From Phycisphaerales bacterium UBA1161 (lineage in GTDB: Bacteria > Planctomycetota > Phycisphaerae > Tepidisphaerales > Tepidisphaeraceae), in assembly GCA_002311745.1 (NCBI GenBank), contig DBZL01000028.1:4123-68122 (forward strand): 64,000 nucleotides of DNA. Reading direction: 5' to 3'. The notes beneath the pieces are model-generated. The model was given only the letters and a program-made list of their open reading frames with translations, was not told where the DNA came from and did no database searches. Of the stretch, positions 57,402 through 64,000 are shown piece after piece (position 1 is the first letter of the stretch; each line of letters opens with the position of its first letter). The position numbers and the translations under genes are program-made.

Positions 57402-57452
57402 TTCCCCTCTCCCCGGTATTTCCGGGGAGAGGGTCAGGGTGAGGGGTTCTTC
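57402..57452. repeat. P1 palindromic repeat at the aguB start
   Basis: Stem TCTCCCCGG/CCGGGGAGA around TATTT, then GGGTCAGGGTGAGGGG. The repeat ends three bases before the aguB start codon on the minus strand and overlaps the 3' end of the DUF559 frame. Confidence 0.88.
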
Positions 57453-57727
57453 TCCAAACAGCATTCCAAAATCGATTCCAGCACAGAATCCAGATGGTCG
57501 AACACATCCGAATTCTCAAACCGGATCAGTTTCAATCCACACTGATTCAGCTTTTGGGTTCGCAGCCGATCATACGCAGCCCGATCCGAATGCGAATCGC
57601 CATCCAATTCGACCGCGAGTTTGGCCGCGGCGCAATAAAAGTCAACGATATAGCCGTTCATCGCCTGTTGGCGGCGGAATTTGAAGGCTTCCCGTCTGCC
57701 AATTCCGCCCCGCGGCTTTTCACCCAC
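57434..57727 (-). CDS. DUF559-domain nuclease-like protein, N-terminally short
   Basis: 97 residues from GTG 57727: FKFRRQQAMNGYIVDFYCAA, KLAVELDGDSHSDRAAYDRL, NQCGLKLIRFENSDVFDHLD. This is the catalytic part of DUF559, a restriction-endonuclease-like fold with YxVDFYC, ELDGxxH. The usual N-terminal 20-30 residues (helix with TxAExxLWxxLR) are missing, so it is either truncated or uses an unusual start. Its 3' end runs into a P1 repeat. Confidence 0.65.
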   Translation of the reverse strand: MGEKPRGGIGRREAFKFRRQQAMNGYIVDFYCAAAKLAVELDGDSHSDRAAYDRLRTQKLNQCGLKLIRFENSDVFDHLDSVLESILECCLEKNPSP

Positions 57728-58151
57728 CCTGCGTATACCAGACGATAAGCAGTTGCAGGATCACCTCAATAAACTTGACAATCGCCCGAATGGCCACTTT
57801 AGGCAGCCAGCCATTGCCTTCTCGGGGGGTCCTTTTCGACTGAACGATCTTTCCGGCAGCGGTGCTTTGCGGTCCGTTGGCAATGATCAGATTCTCCACC
57901 TCAACGTGAATTTGTGTGGTGCGCGTCCCGCTGATTTCTTGCATCACGGCCCACCGGCCCGCCGCCGGGCGGCGTGCCCGAAACCGAGCCAAGTATTTTA
58001 CCGTCACTCCCAAACGCTCAAGCTCTCTTGTCGCTTGTGCCGCAAGAGCGAAATTATTTATATGTCCGGCGCGTTCCAGAGCCGCGGACCACGCGGCCGG
58101 GGAATCCTCTGGACGGCGGCAGTTGTCCTTTGATCGGGGGTGGTTGCTCAT
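57720..58151 (-). CDS. Protein of unknown function
   Basis: 143 residues. Residues about 15-55 (DSPAAWSAALERAGHINNFA then LAAQATRELERLGVTVKYLA) are a helical pair reminiscent of small planctomycete proteins next to phage-like genes (memory). The C-terminal half is poorly structured and ends in a hydrophobic helix FIEVILQLLIVWY. GGAG precedes ATG 58151. It lies downstream of the 480-residue HTH protein on the same strand. Confidence 0.6.
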   Translation of the reverse strand: MSNHPRSKDNCRRPEDSPAAWSAALERAGHINNFALAAQATRELERLGVTVKYLARFRARRPAAGRWAVMQEISGTRTTQIHVEVENLIIANGPQSTAAGKIVQSKRTPREGNGWLPKVAIRAIVKFIEVILQLLIVWYTQGG

Positions 58152-58257
58152 GGGCCAAACTCCGGTTGATCCCTCCACCGGATGGCCCGCCGTCACGTCA
58201 GTGTAGCGCTTAGAAATGAGAATCGCCCAGATTTGCCGGGCGAAAGTGTGATTCAGG

Positions 58258-58283
58258 TGTCACAGGAAATGTCGCATGTGACA
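58258..58283 (-). repeat. Hairpin after the HTH protein gene
   Basis: TGTCACA (58258-58264) and TGTGACA (58277-58283) form a perfect inverted repeat with a 12-base loop, eight bases past the 480-residue gene's stop at 58291. Confidence 0.6.
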
Positions 58284-58290
58284 ATTGTCG

Positions 58291-59733
58291 CTACTCGCCA
58301 TCATCGCGATTGTCCCATGCTTGCACCTCACCGGTCTCGCCGTCTTTGGTTCCGGCGGGCAGCGTGTCTCTACCCGCCTTTAACAGCCGTTTTGCAGCTA
58401 CAAACTTCTTCATCCGGTAGAGGCTCTGCCGGTTGCAGCCGGCCGCCTGGGCGATTTGCTCATCTGTCCATCTGGGATGATCGGCAAGGGCCGCCAAAGC
58501 TTTGGCCTCTTTGCTCAATGCGCCTGGCGATGCGTTGGTCAGTTCCTCGGTGTCGGATTGACCGGCGTTGCCACGGCCGCCCGTCTGCCGGGGCGCGTCG
58601 TTGCGATCGCGACTCTTTGTACTCTCGTATTGCGCCGCTTTGGCATATTCAATTTCAAGCTCGGCTTGCACGGCATCGACATCACAGAAAAGGTCTTTCT
58701 GTAAATCTGAGAGCCATGTCGGCTTGGAAATCGAGGATGTTTTTTGCTTTCCATCCTGTTTTTGCAGGGTAAACACGCATTCTCCTCGCCGGAGTTTCTC
58801 ACATTCTCCCTGAATCTGCGGATCTGCCTGTAGCCTTCCGCTCAGCCCCGGCCAATATTTCTCAACGGACGATGCGTCGCGGTCATCCAATGATTGCCCG
58901 GATAGGCACGGCCTGAGCGCCTCCGCGAAAAGGTGCCCCGCAATACCGTCCCCAGCAGAAAGGTCGGCATCCTTCGGCAACATCGTTTTCGCGCGGCGAT
59001 ACAGTCCGTCGGTGCGTTCGGCGGCAATAGCAATCCTTCGCCAAAGCGTCAAAACGGCGGCATGCGCGCTTGCATGAGATTTTTTTCCGAGCACGTACGG
59101 CGCGGCACGCGTGGCCGCGAAGGCCGGCAAAGCAGCCTGCAAGATACTCCGCGCTTGTTCGTTGCTGTCGTGCTCCTCGCATTCTCCGAGCAGGGCCAGG
59201 AGAGATTTGGCCCAGCTATCGACGCTTTCGGCAGCATCCCAAGAACATAGGTGCCGAATGAGGTAGAGGAATGATGTCGCTTCATCATGCGCGATATCAA
59301 CCAGCGTTGCCGTTATTGCCGATTCGTCTTCCGCCGCCGCGCGGAACGCCGATTGGGCCAATGGTGCGGCGCCAAAATTCGCCCATTGCCGAAGTATCGC
59401 AATCAGTTTTTTCCTGATCGGATTCCATTCCCTCGCCGTCCGCTCCCACGGCTTGGAGCCGCGCAACCCGCTGTAGATCCAAGACAATGCTGGCGGAATC
59501 CCGCTTCGTGGGGCTTGCCCCGGCCGATACGCCTTGAAGCCGTTGGCGATGCGCCGCCGTGGTCCCTCGTCACCGTTATTGCTAGTGAAAACGTAAAGCG
59601 GTCCTACGGGTAATCGAGCGGCTATTGCGCTGCGCTGGAGACTTCGGATTAACTCGTCCTCGTTTTCGAAGGGGTTGCCCGCGTCGTTTGCTTCGATACT
59701 TCCGATCAGACAATCAATTTCGTTCTTGAACAC
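58291..59733 (-). CDS. Large protein of unknown function with C-terminal helix-turn-helix
   Basis: 480 residues from GTG 59733. The first 350 or so residues have no recognised domain: mostly helical, with RSAIAARLPVGPLYVFTSNN near the start, a Trp/Arg-rich middle and four Cys residues. The C-terminal 70 residues hold an HTH, LAALADHPRWTDEQIAQAAG then CNRQSLYRMKKFVAAKRLLK, which resembles the HTH of phage terminase-small-subunit or transposase-like proteins. Base composition and an isolated setting suggest acquisition. Confidence 0.65.
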   Translation of the reverse strand: MFKNEIDCLIGSIEANDAGNPFENEDELIRSLQRSAIAARLPVGPLYVFTSNNGDEGPRRRIANGFKAYRPGQAPRSGIPPALSWIYSGLRGSKPWERTAREWNPIRKKLIAILRQWANFGAAPLAQSAFRAAAEDESAITATLVDIAHDEATSFLYLIRHLCSWDAAESVDSWAKSLLALLGECEEHDSNEQARSILQAALPAFAATRAAPYVLGKKSHASAHAAVLTLWRRIAIAAERTDGLYRRAKTMLPKDADLSAGDGIAGHLFAEALRPCLSGQSLDDRDASSVEKYWPGLSGRLQADPQIQGECEKLRRGECVFTLQKQDGKQKTSSISKPTWLSDLQKDLFCDVDAVQAELEIEYAKAAQYESTKSRDRNDAPRQTGGRGNAGQSDTEELTNASPGALSKEAKALAALADHPRWTDEQIAQAAGCNRQSLYRMKKFVAAKRLLKAGRDTLPAGTKDGETGEVQAWDNRDDGE

Positions 59734-60040
59734 AGTTCACCGTCCTTTGATCGGGCCGACGCCCCGCAGGCAGCCCGACGGTGAATCAAACTGCGCTGCA
59801 GGGTGTCGCTTGGCCGGGCGGTTGCAATCCGCGTCGGCAGTCCCGATGTCTGATTTTACTTCTGCCGCCTATCCGCCTCCAAACTCGAGTGGTGTCCTAA
59901 CTTGCATTTTGTGCTGGATCGAATCACCCCGGCGACGGCTGCGGGCGTGACGCATCATATTGGGGAACTGGACGAACTCTTGAGCGCGATTAAACTATTG
60001 CGGCGACCTGCGCACGTAGTATCATTCCAACGAGGGTTTT
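59734..60040. other. Intergenic region
   Basis: 307 bases between divergent genes. GTCCTTTGATCGGG at about 59744-59757 also occurs inside the 143-residue gene (about 58123-58136). No clear promoter. The right end, AACGAGGGTTTT, is the ribosome-binding site of the next gene. Confidence 0.45.
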
Positions 60041-60616
60041 ATGAGAATTTCACAGATCGCAGCGGCGGGATTGCTTTTGATTTTCACGTCGGTTGCTTGG
60101 CCGCAGATCTCACCAGAGGAAGCCCAGAAGAGGCTTGAGGAACGAGAGGCCGCACGCGCCGCGGCAGCGACGCAGCCGGCCGCCGATGCCGAAGAAGTGG
60201 CCACGCTGAAATCGATCATCAAAGATCAGAGGACGGAGATTGACGAATTGAAGGCGCAGGTGGCGGCATTAAAGCGACAGCTATCGGCCGCCAGTGCTCC
60301 CGCAGCCAACCCCACAGCTAACCCTGCGGCCAAGCCGACGCCAACAGCGCCGAAGGGAAAGCTGGCAAAGGGCATGACCAAAGAGCAGGCTATCAAACAG
60401 ATTGGACAACCACCGCGATCAGACGAAACGGATGCTAATGGCCAGGAAGTCATCACGTGGTCGATTCGTGAAGTCGACATGCTTCCGGATGCCGGCGGCC
60501 GAACGCACGCCAGGGTTTACGAAAAAGAGCGAATAGACGCCACGTTTCAGGATGGGATTCTTTCGGATTTCAACGATCAGGTTTTCACGCCCCCAAATTG
60601 GATTTCTGGCAACTAG
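60041..60616 (+). CDS. Exported protein with coiled coil and BamE/SmpA-like domain
   Basis: 191 residues. Signal peptide (ISQIAAAGLLLIFTSVAWPQ), a coiled coil (residues about 55-90, VATLKSIIKDQRTEIDELKA), an Ala/Pro/Asn spacer, then GKLAKGMTKEQAIKQIGQPP with RSDETDANGQEVITWSI, the SmpA/OmlA (BamE)-like fold (GMTxxQVxxxLGxPxxxxxxxG..xWxY). GAGG precedes ATG 60041. Likely periplasmic or outer-membrane associated; the role is unknown. Confidence 0.8.
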   Translation: MRISQIAAAGLLLIFTSVAWPQISPEEAQKRLEEREAARAAAATQPAADAEEVATLKSIIKDQRTEIDELKAQVAALKRQLSAASAPAANPTANPAAKPTPTAPKGKLAKGMTKEQAIKQIGQPPRSDETDANGQEVITWSIREVDMLPDAGGRTHARVYEKERIDATFQDGILSDFNDQVFTPPNWISGN

Positions 60617-60989
60617 CGGGTGTTTGGTTACCCGGTGATTTCAAATTTGGACACTACCCAACGTCGCCTTGACGGCGTGCAGAATGGTCCGCTTCACGTC
60701 GCCGGGCAGCATCGGCCAGGCGTCCAAAACGCTCCGTAAGTCGCGGTCGTTTTCCGGGTTTAGTGACAAGCCAGGTGACAAGGTTGGATCGGGCGTCGGC
60801 GTAACTGTCTGCCGATTGGCGGTTTGAGTTTTTTCGGCGAGAGAATTTGAATCCATTAAACTGGCGGTCGCGGAGGATGTTCCAAAGGATGATCTCCGCG
60901 GGTGTACCTTCTTTGCGCATTTGTCTGGCATGCTGGAGCAGAATCGGATCAATACGGTTTGATCGCATGGGTGCCCCTCGCCCCGCCCC
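60617..60989 (-). pseudogene. Mosaic of two gene remnants: DUF559 N-terminus and an AWPxLP tail
   Basis: On the minus strand 60850-60968 reads LLQHARQMRKEGTPAEIILW then NILRDRQFNGFKFSRR, the N-terminal part of DUF559, after which the frame no longer matches. In another frame, 60641-60770, DLRSVLDAWPMLPGDVKRTI then LHAVK is a tail known from short ORFs next to recombinases (memory). Neither forms a whole gene. Confidence 0.6.
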
Positions 60990-61032
60990 TCACCCTGACC
61001 CTCTCCCCGGGATACCGGGGAGAGGGGAATGG
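60986..61032. repeat. P1 palindromic repeat at the holA 3' end
   Basis: GCCCCTCACCCTGACCCTCT then the stem CCCCGG/CCGGGG and AGAGGGGAATGGG. It includes the holA stop codon and codes for the last 14 residues of HolA. Confidence 0.9.
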
Positions 61033-61973
61033 GAGCCGGCGCTTAGCGTGAGGATGAATCGCTCGACATTCTCCGCCGCGTCGCCGATGCCGGTCTTGGT
61101 TTGGTAGTCAATCTCGGCCAACAAATCCACGGCGCGGGCCAGGCCGCCCTGGCCGAGGGACTTTACCGTCTGGATGAACGGCTGCTGAAGCTCGCGGGGC
61201 CAGATGCGCAGGGTTTGGCAGATCGCCGGGGGACTCTCTCCGTCGCGGAGCATGGCCAGGGCTTTGCGGACGTTTTGCAGCCAGAGGCACAGCCAGGTGA
61301 CGGCGCGGAATTCGGCGGAGGATTCGCTCTGGACGAGTTGCCGCCAGCGCCTGAGCGCCTCGGCGGTGTTGCCGGCGGCCAGGGCGTTGGTCAGGTCCCA
61401 CATTTCGCGTTGGCGTTGAAAGACGACGGAGCCAGCCACGTCGTCCGGGCCGATTCGCGCCGAGGCGGCGCCTAGGGCCAGCTTGGCCAGCTCGTTGTCG
61501 ATGCGGCCCAGTTCCTGACCGAGCAACTCCACCAGAAGGCGGGCGGCATCCGGCGCCAGCGACAGGCGATGCACGCGCTTGGCGCGGTCGACGGTCCAGG
61601 CGAGCAGGTCCCGCGGCGGCTGGCAGGGGATGATTTGGCCTTTCTTTTGGATCGTCTTGTAGATGCGTTGATTGGCCGGAAGGGACTGGAGACGCAGGAT
61701 CAGCGCGGCGTTGCCGGAGCAGGAGGCGACGTACTCCTCGAGCTGCTCGCGGAAGCGGGAGATGAACGGGTCGGCGTTGCGGACGACGACGGCCTTGGCG
61801 TCGCCGAACAGGGCGAAGCTGCGCAGCTCGTCGAGTACGTCGGCCAGCTCGGCGGTTTCGCCGTCGATATCGACGCGCTGGGTGCTGGGCGGAAGCTGAG
61901 CCAGAATGTCGGCCAGGGCTTCCTGCTGCAGCAGGCCATCGGCACCCACCAGGGCGTAGACGGGCTTGGGCAT
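60990..61973 (-). CDS. holA: DNA polymerase III subunit delta
   Basis: The clamp-loader wrench subunit, 327 residues: PVYALVGADGLLQQEALADI, FALFGDAKAVVVRNADPFIS, ARLLVELLGQELGRIDNELA, FQRQREMWDLTNALAAGNTA and RAVDLLAEIDYQTKTGIGDA fit the family's domain order. The final residues (GSHSPLPGIPGRGSG) come from a P1 repeat and are unlikely to have a role. Divergent from the 249-residue gene downstream. Confidence 0.92.
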   Translation of the reverse strand: MPKPVYALVGADGLLQQEALADILAQLPPSTQRVDIDGETAELADVLDELRSFALFGDAKAVVVRNADPFISRFREQLEEYVASCSGNAALILRLQSLPANQRIYKTIQKKGQIIPCQPPRDLLAWTVDRAKRVHRLSLAPDAARLLVELLGQELGRIDNELAKLALGAASARIGPDDVAGSVVFQRQREMWDLTNALAAGNTAEALRRWRQLVQSESSAEFRAVTWLCLWLQNVRKALAMLRDGESPPAICQTLRIWPRELQQPFIQTVKSLGQGGLARAVDLLAEIDYQTKTGIGDAAENVERFILTLSAGSHSPLPGIPGRGSG

Positions 61974-62101
61974 CGCCTGGGGTTGTACGCGGATGAAAAT
62001 AAAGCGTCAACGAACCGGAGGCGGGGGGCTTTCGTTGTAAAAGAAATCCGTTACACTCGCGGGCGTACGGAGCCGCCCGCGCACCCGGGCTGGGAGAAGC
62101 C

Positions 62102-62851
62102 ATGTCCAATCCCTATGCGTCGTTTTGCGAGGACTTTTACGTCAACATGCGATTGGGCTCGCAACTGAATCTGCCGCACCAGCGGGAGACGGTTTTGCAG
62201 TTTTTCGAGCGCGTGCAAAAGGAATTTCCGTGCATGACGCGCTTCCGCAAGAATGACAACGGCGAGTTGAACCTGGAAGAGGACCGTTCTCTTCAGAATT
62301 ACCGGTGGGTGAGCCTGGAATCGCGGCGGCTGAGCAGCGGATACGTCAATCCGCCGACGGTGGAAGAGGCCCTGCGGTTGCACCAGTTCCTGCTGAAACT
62401 GGCGCCGTATCATCTGGGGATCAGCGGCGTGGAGATCGACTACCTGGACGTGCAGTTCGGATTCGACCTGTCGTTCAGCGGCAACCACGACGAGATCATC
62501 GCCGAGAGCCTGCTGGCCGATTCGCCGCTGGTCTGCCTGAGCGAGGAACCCGACGCCAAGGCGGTGGATTTTCAACCGACGGTGACGGTGGCCCTGAGCG
62601 AGGATTGCCGGTTGCAGGCCCGCCTCGACATCGTGACGCGCACCAACAGCTACCAGGTGCGCACGGGAGATTATTCGGATGACGTGATCAGCGTCTACTT
62701 GATCCTGCGGCGCTACTGGGGCGACCGGCCGCGCGAGCCGATGGAGCAGTTGTTCGCCCAGATGAGCCAGCGTGCCGAGCAGTTGTGCGACCGCCACCTG
62801 CTGCCGAGGGTGATCCGCCCGATCTCGGCGGCGATCGCGTCGCGGTCGTAG
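62102..62851 (+). CDS. Protein of unknown function
   Basis: 249 residues, soluble, no recognised family. NPYASFCEDFYVNMRLGSQL at the start, LAPYHLGISGVEIDYLDVQF then GFDLSFSGNHDEIIAESLLA in the middle. The alternating beta pattern and the motif RTNSYQVRTGDYSDDVISVY look well conserved. GGGAG precedes the ATG. It heads a set of three rightward genes. Confidence 0.75.
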   Translation: MSNPYASFCEDFYVNMRLGSQLNLPHQRETVLQFFERVQKEFPCMTRFRKNDNGELNLEEDRSLQNYRWVSLESRRLSSGYVNPPTVEEALRLHQFLLKLAPYHLGISGVEIDYLDVQFGFDLSFSGNHDEIIAESLLADSPLVCLSEEPDAKAVDFQPTVTVALSEDCRLQARLDIVTRTNSYQVRTGDYSDDVISVYLILRRYWGDRPREPMEQLFAQMSQRAEQLCDRHLLPRVIRPISAAIASRS

Positions 62852-62882
62852 CCTCGCGGCCCTGGCCCAATGGAACTGACCG

Positions 62883-63119
62883 ATGCCGGCCGAATTCACA
62901 GGCGTGGAATTGGATCGTCAGGTGCGGCGGCATTTGTCACGGCTGATCGAGCGGCTGGCGTTGGATCGGTCGCAGTTAACGGCGCCGCACGAAGGGCCGG
63001 ATGCGTCGCCTTTGGCCGAAGGCACAGCGGCCGTCGCGGCGGCGATCGCGGCGGCGCAGCGGCTGGAGGCGAATCTGCGCTCTGACCAACCGCCGCAGCA
63101 TGGATCGCGGGATGCTTGA
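62883..63119 (+). CDS. Small protein of unknown function
   Basis: 78 residues, helical: ELDRQVRRHLSRLIERLALD and TAAVAAAIAAAQRLEANLRS. It fits tightly between its neighbours (31 and 24 bases) in the same direction, which is the main support. No family recognised; the ribosome-binding site is weak. Confidence 0.5.
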   Translation: MPAEFTGVELDRQVRRHLSRLIERLALDRSQLTAPHEGPDASPLAEGTAAVAAAIAAAQRLEANLRSDQPPQHGSRDA

Positions 63120-63143
63120 GCGCATCCCAGCGGAAGGAATCCT

Positions 63144-63962
63144 ATGACCGACGCACAGCCGAATGCCGCAAGCCAACAGGCCGACTCCGGGCCGATCGTC
63201 GCGCACGGGGGGCGGTACTACCGCGCGACGCGCTACATCATGGCGAGCATCCTGGTCATCTACGGGCTGCTATCCATCCGCGACGGCTTCTACCGATATC
63301 CGCACTGGTCGGATCTCTATCCCAACGAAAAAGAAAAAACGGCCTGGGACATCGGGCTGAACAAGGCGCTGGGAATCCTGCTTCCTCCACTGGCCCTGGT
63401 CATGCTGATTCGCATGTTCCGCAAATCGCGCGGCGAGTACCGGCTGGAGGACGACGTGGTGTACATTCCCGGCCATCCGCCGGTGCCGCTCGGCAAAATT
63501 CAGATGATCCACCGCGAATTGTGGGACCGCAAGGGGATCGCGCTGGTCGATTACGATTTGAGCGATGGCAGGCCGGGGGCCCCGCCGGGACAGCGCGGCA
63601 CGTTCCGGCTGGATGATTTCGTTTACGACCGGCCGCCGACGGACCAAATCTTCGAGGCCATCGAAGCGGCGCTGCTGACGACGCGCGGCGAGGGTTCGGC
63701 GGTTGCACCGCCCAAGCCGGCCGCGGCGCCAAGCAAAGCAGCGGTTGCGCCCGCGGCGCCCAAGAGCGTTGCCGCGTCGGCCAAGCCGGCCGGGCCTGTC
63801 AAGCCGGCGGCAGCGATCAAACCGGTTGTAGTTGCCAGACCCATTTCGCCAGCCGCCAAACCCATGGCGCCCGCTGCGCCGGCCAAACCGACGGTGCCGC
63901 CGTCCAAAGTCGCAGCGCCGCCGGCAACCAAGATGCCGCCGCGGCCGGGGACCAATCAATAG
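63144..63962 (+). CDS. Membrane protein with PH-like domain and Ala/Pro/Lys tail
   Basis: 272 residues. Two membrane helices (IMASILVIYGLLSIRDGFYR; ALGILLPPLALVMLIRMFRK), a small cytoplasmic domain like bacterial PH domains (GEYRLEDDVVYIPGHPPVPL then GKIQMIHRELWDRKG) and an 80-residue Ala/Pro/Lys repeat tail that could cross the cell wall or bind DNA or ribosomes. CGGAAGGAAT precedes the ATG. Function unknown. Confidence 0.7.
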   Translation: MTDAQPNAASQQADSGPIVAHGGRYYRATRYIMASILVIYGLLSIRDGFYRYPHWSDLYPNEKEKTAWDIGLNKALGILLPPLALVMLIRMFRKSRGEYRLEDDVVYIPGHPPVPLGKIQMIHRELWDRKGIALVDYDLSDGRPGAPPGQRGTFRLDDFVYDRPPTDQIFEAIEAALLTTRGEGSAVAPPKPAAAPSKAAVAPAAPKSVAASAKPAGPVKPAAAIKPVVVARPISPAAKPMAPAAPAKPTVPPSKVAAPPATKMPPRPGTNQ

Positions 63963-63980
63963 ATAGTTGGTCTTGGAGGG

Positions 63981-64000
63981 CGAACCCGCGGTGCTGCGCA
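63981..64000. repeat. P3 repeat at the window end (partial)
   Basis: GCGAACCCGCGGTGCTGCGC is the left part of the element also found at 47759 and, inverted, at 54074. It runs off the window. Confidence 0.7.

Overview
The window is a 64 kb stretch of a GC-rich bacterial chromosome, most likely from a member of the Planctomycetota (probably class Phycisphaerae). The placement is inferred from four things: VPEP/PEP-CTERM secreted proteins, a secreted protein with the planctomycete-type N-terminal motif EGRQLLS, several small proteins I associate with planctomycetes from memory, and abundant intergenic palindromic repeats. No rRNA is present. There is one intact tRNA (Leu, CAG) and one tRNA-Pro(CGG) 3'-half fragment.

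Layout. 1-3.05 kb: end of a PEP-synthase-like protein and deoC. 3.06-6.1 kb: a leftward oxidative-stress set (dps, peroxiredoxin, DsbA-like protein) and ppk2. 6.1-19.7 kb: an accessory region with a secreted beta-helix protein, a possible defence islet (membrane protein, small partner, HEPN-like protein, AbiJ-like protein), a secreted glycoside hydrolase, three PEP-CTERM proteins, two PIN-domain remnants and much repeat DNA. 19.7-22.4 kb: purE-rfbC-dinB leftward and a UvrC-like protein with a damaged nuclease motif. 22.6-26.2 kb: small proteins, a membrane protein with a duplicated start region, an unlisted ribbon-helix-helix protein and a Xer recombinase. 26.4-36 kb: queA, lepB and a division cluster (mraZ - long structured gap - rsmH - LysM protein - ftsL - ftsI), then a membrane protein and an FtsQ-like protein. 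36-43.5 kb: glycosyltransferase, gltX, smpB, tRNA-Leu, higBA, a nucleotide-sugar epimerase and rpsP-trmD-rplS. 43.5-45.6 kb: an islet bounded by a tRNA-derived direct repeat, an orphan antitoxin whose toxin has been cut away, and a nucleotidyltransferase pair. 45.6-57.4 kb: membrane protein, yraN, tatD, fliS/fliD, RNase PH, a lipoprotein, rdgB, a universal stress protein, and a full arginine-to-putrescine route (pyruvoyl arginine decarboxylase, aguA, aguB). 57.4-64 kb: DUF559 fragments, a large HTH-tailed protein and its neighbour, a BamE-like secreted protein, holA and three genes of unknown function.

Main themes of the hunt. (1) At least four families of dispersed palindromic or inverted-repeat elements sit between genes and in places supply stop codons, C-termini or leader sequence; one behaves like a MITE with 31-bp perfect terminal repeats. 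(2) Toxin-antitoxin and nuclease genes are found in several states: intact (higBA), amputated (44.6 kb), and C-terminal scraps (PIN at 15.3 and 19.4 kb). (3) Both TA promoters look built for leaderless mRNAs, with palindromic operators over the -10 box. (4) The gap between mraZ and rsmH is full of stem-loops and may be a structured leader RNA. (5) The 9.99-12.79 kb cluster is the best candidate for an undescribed defence module.
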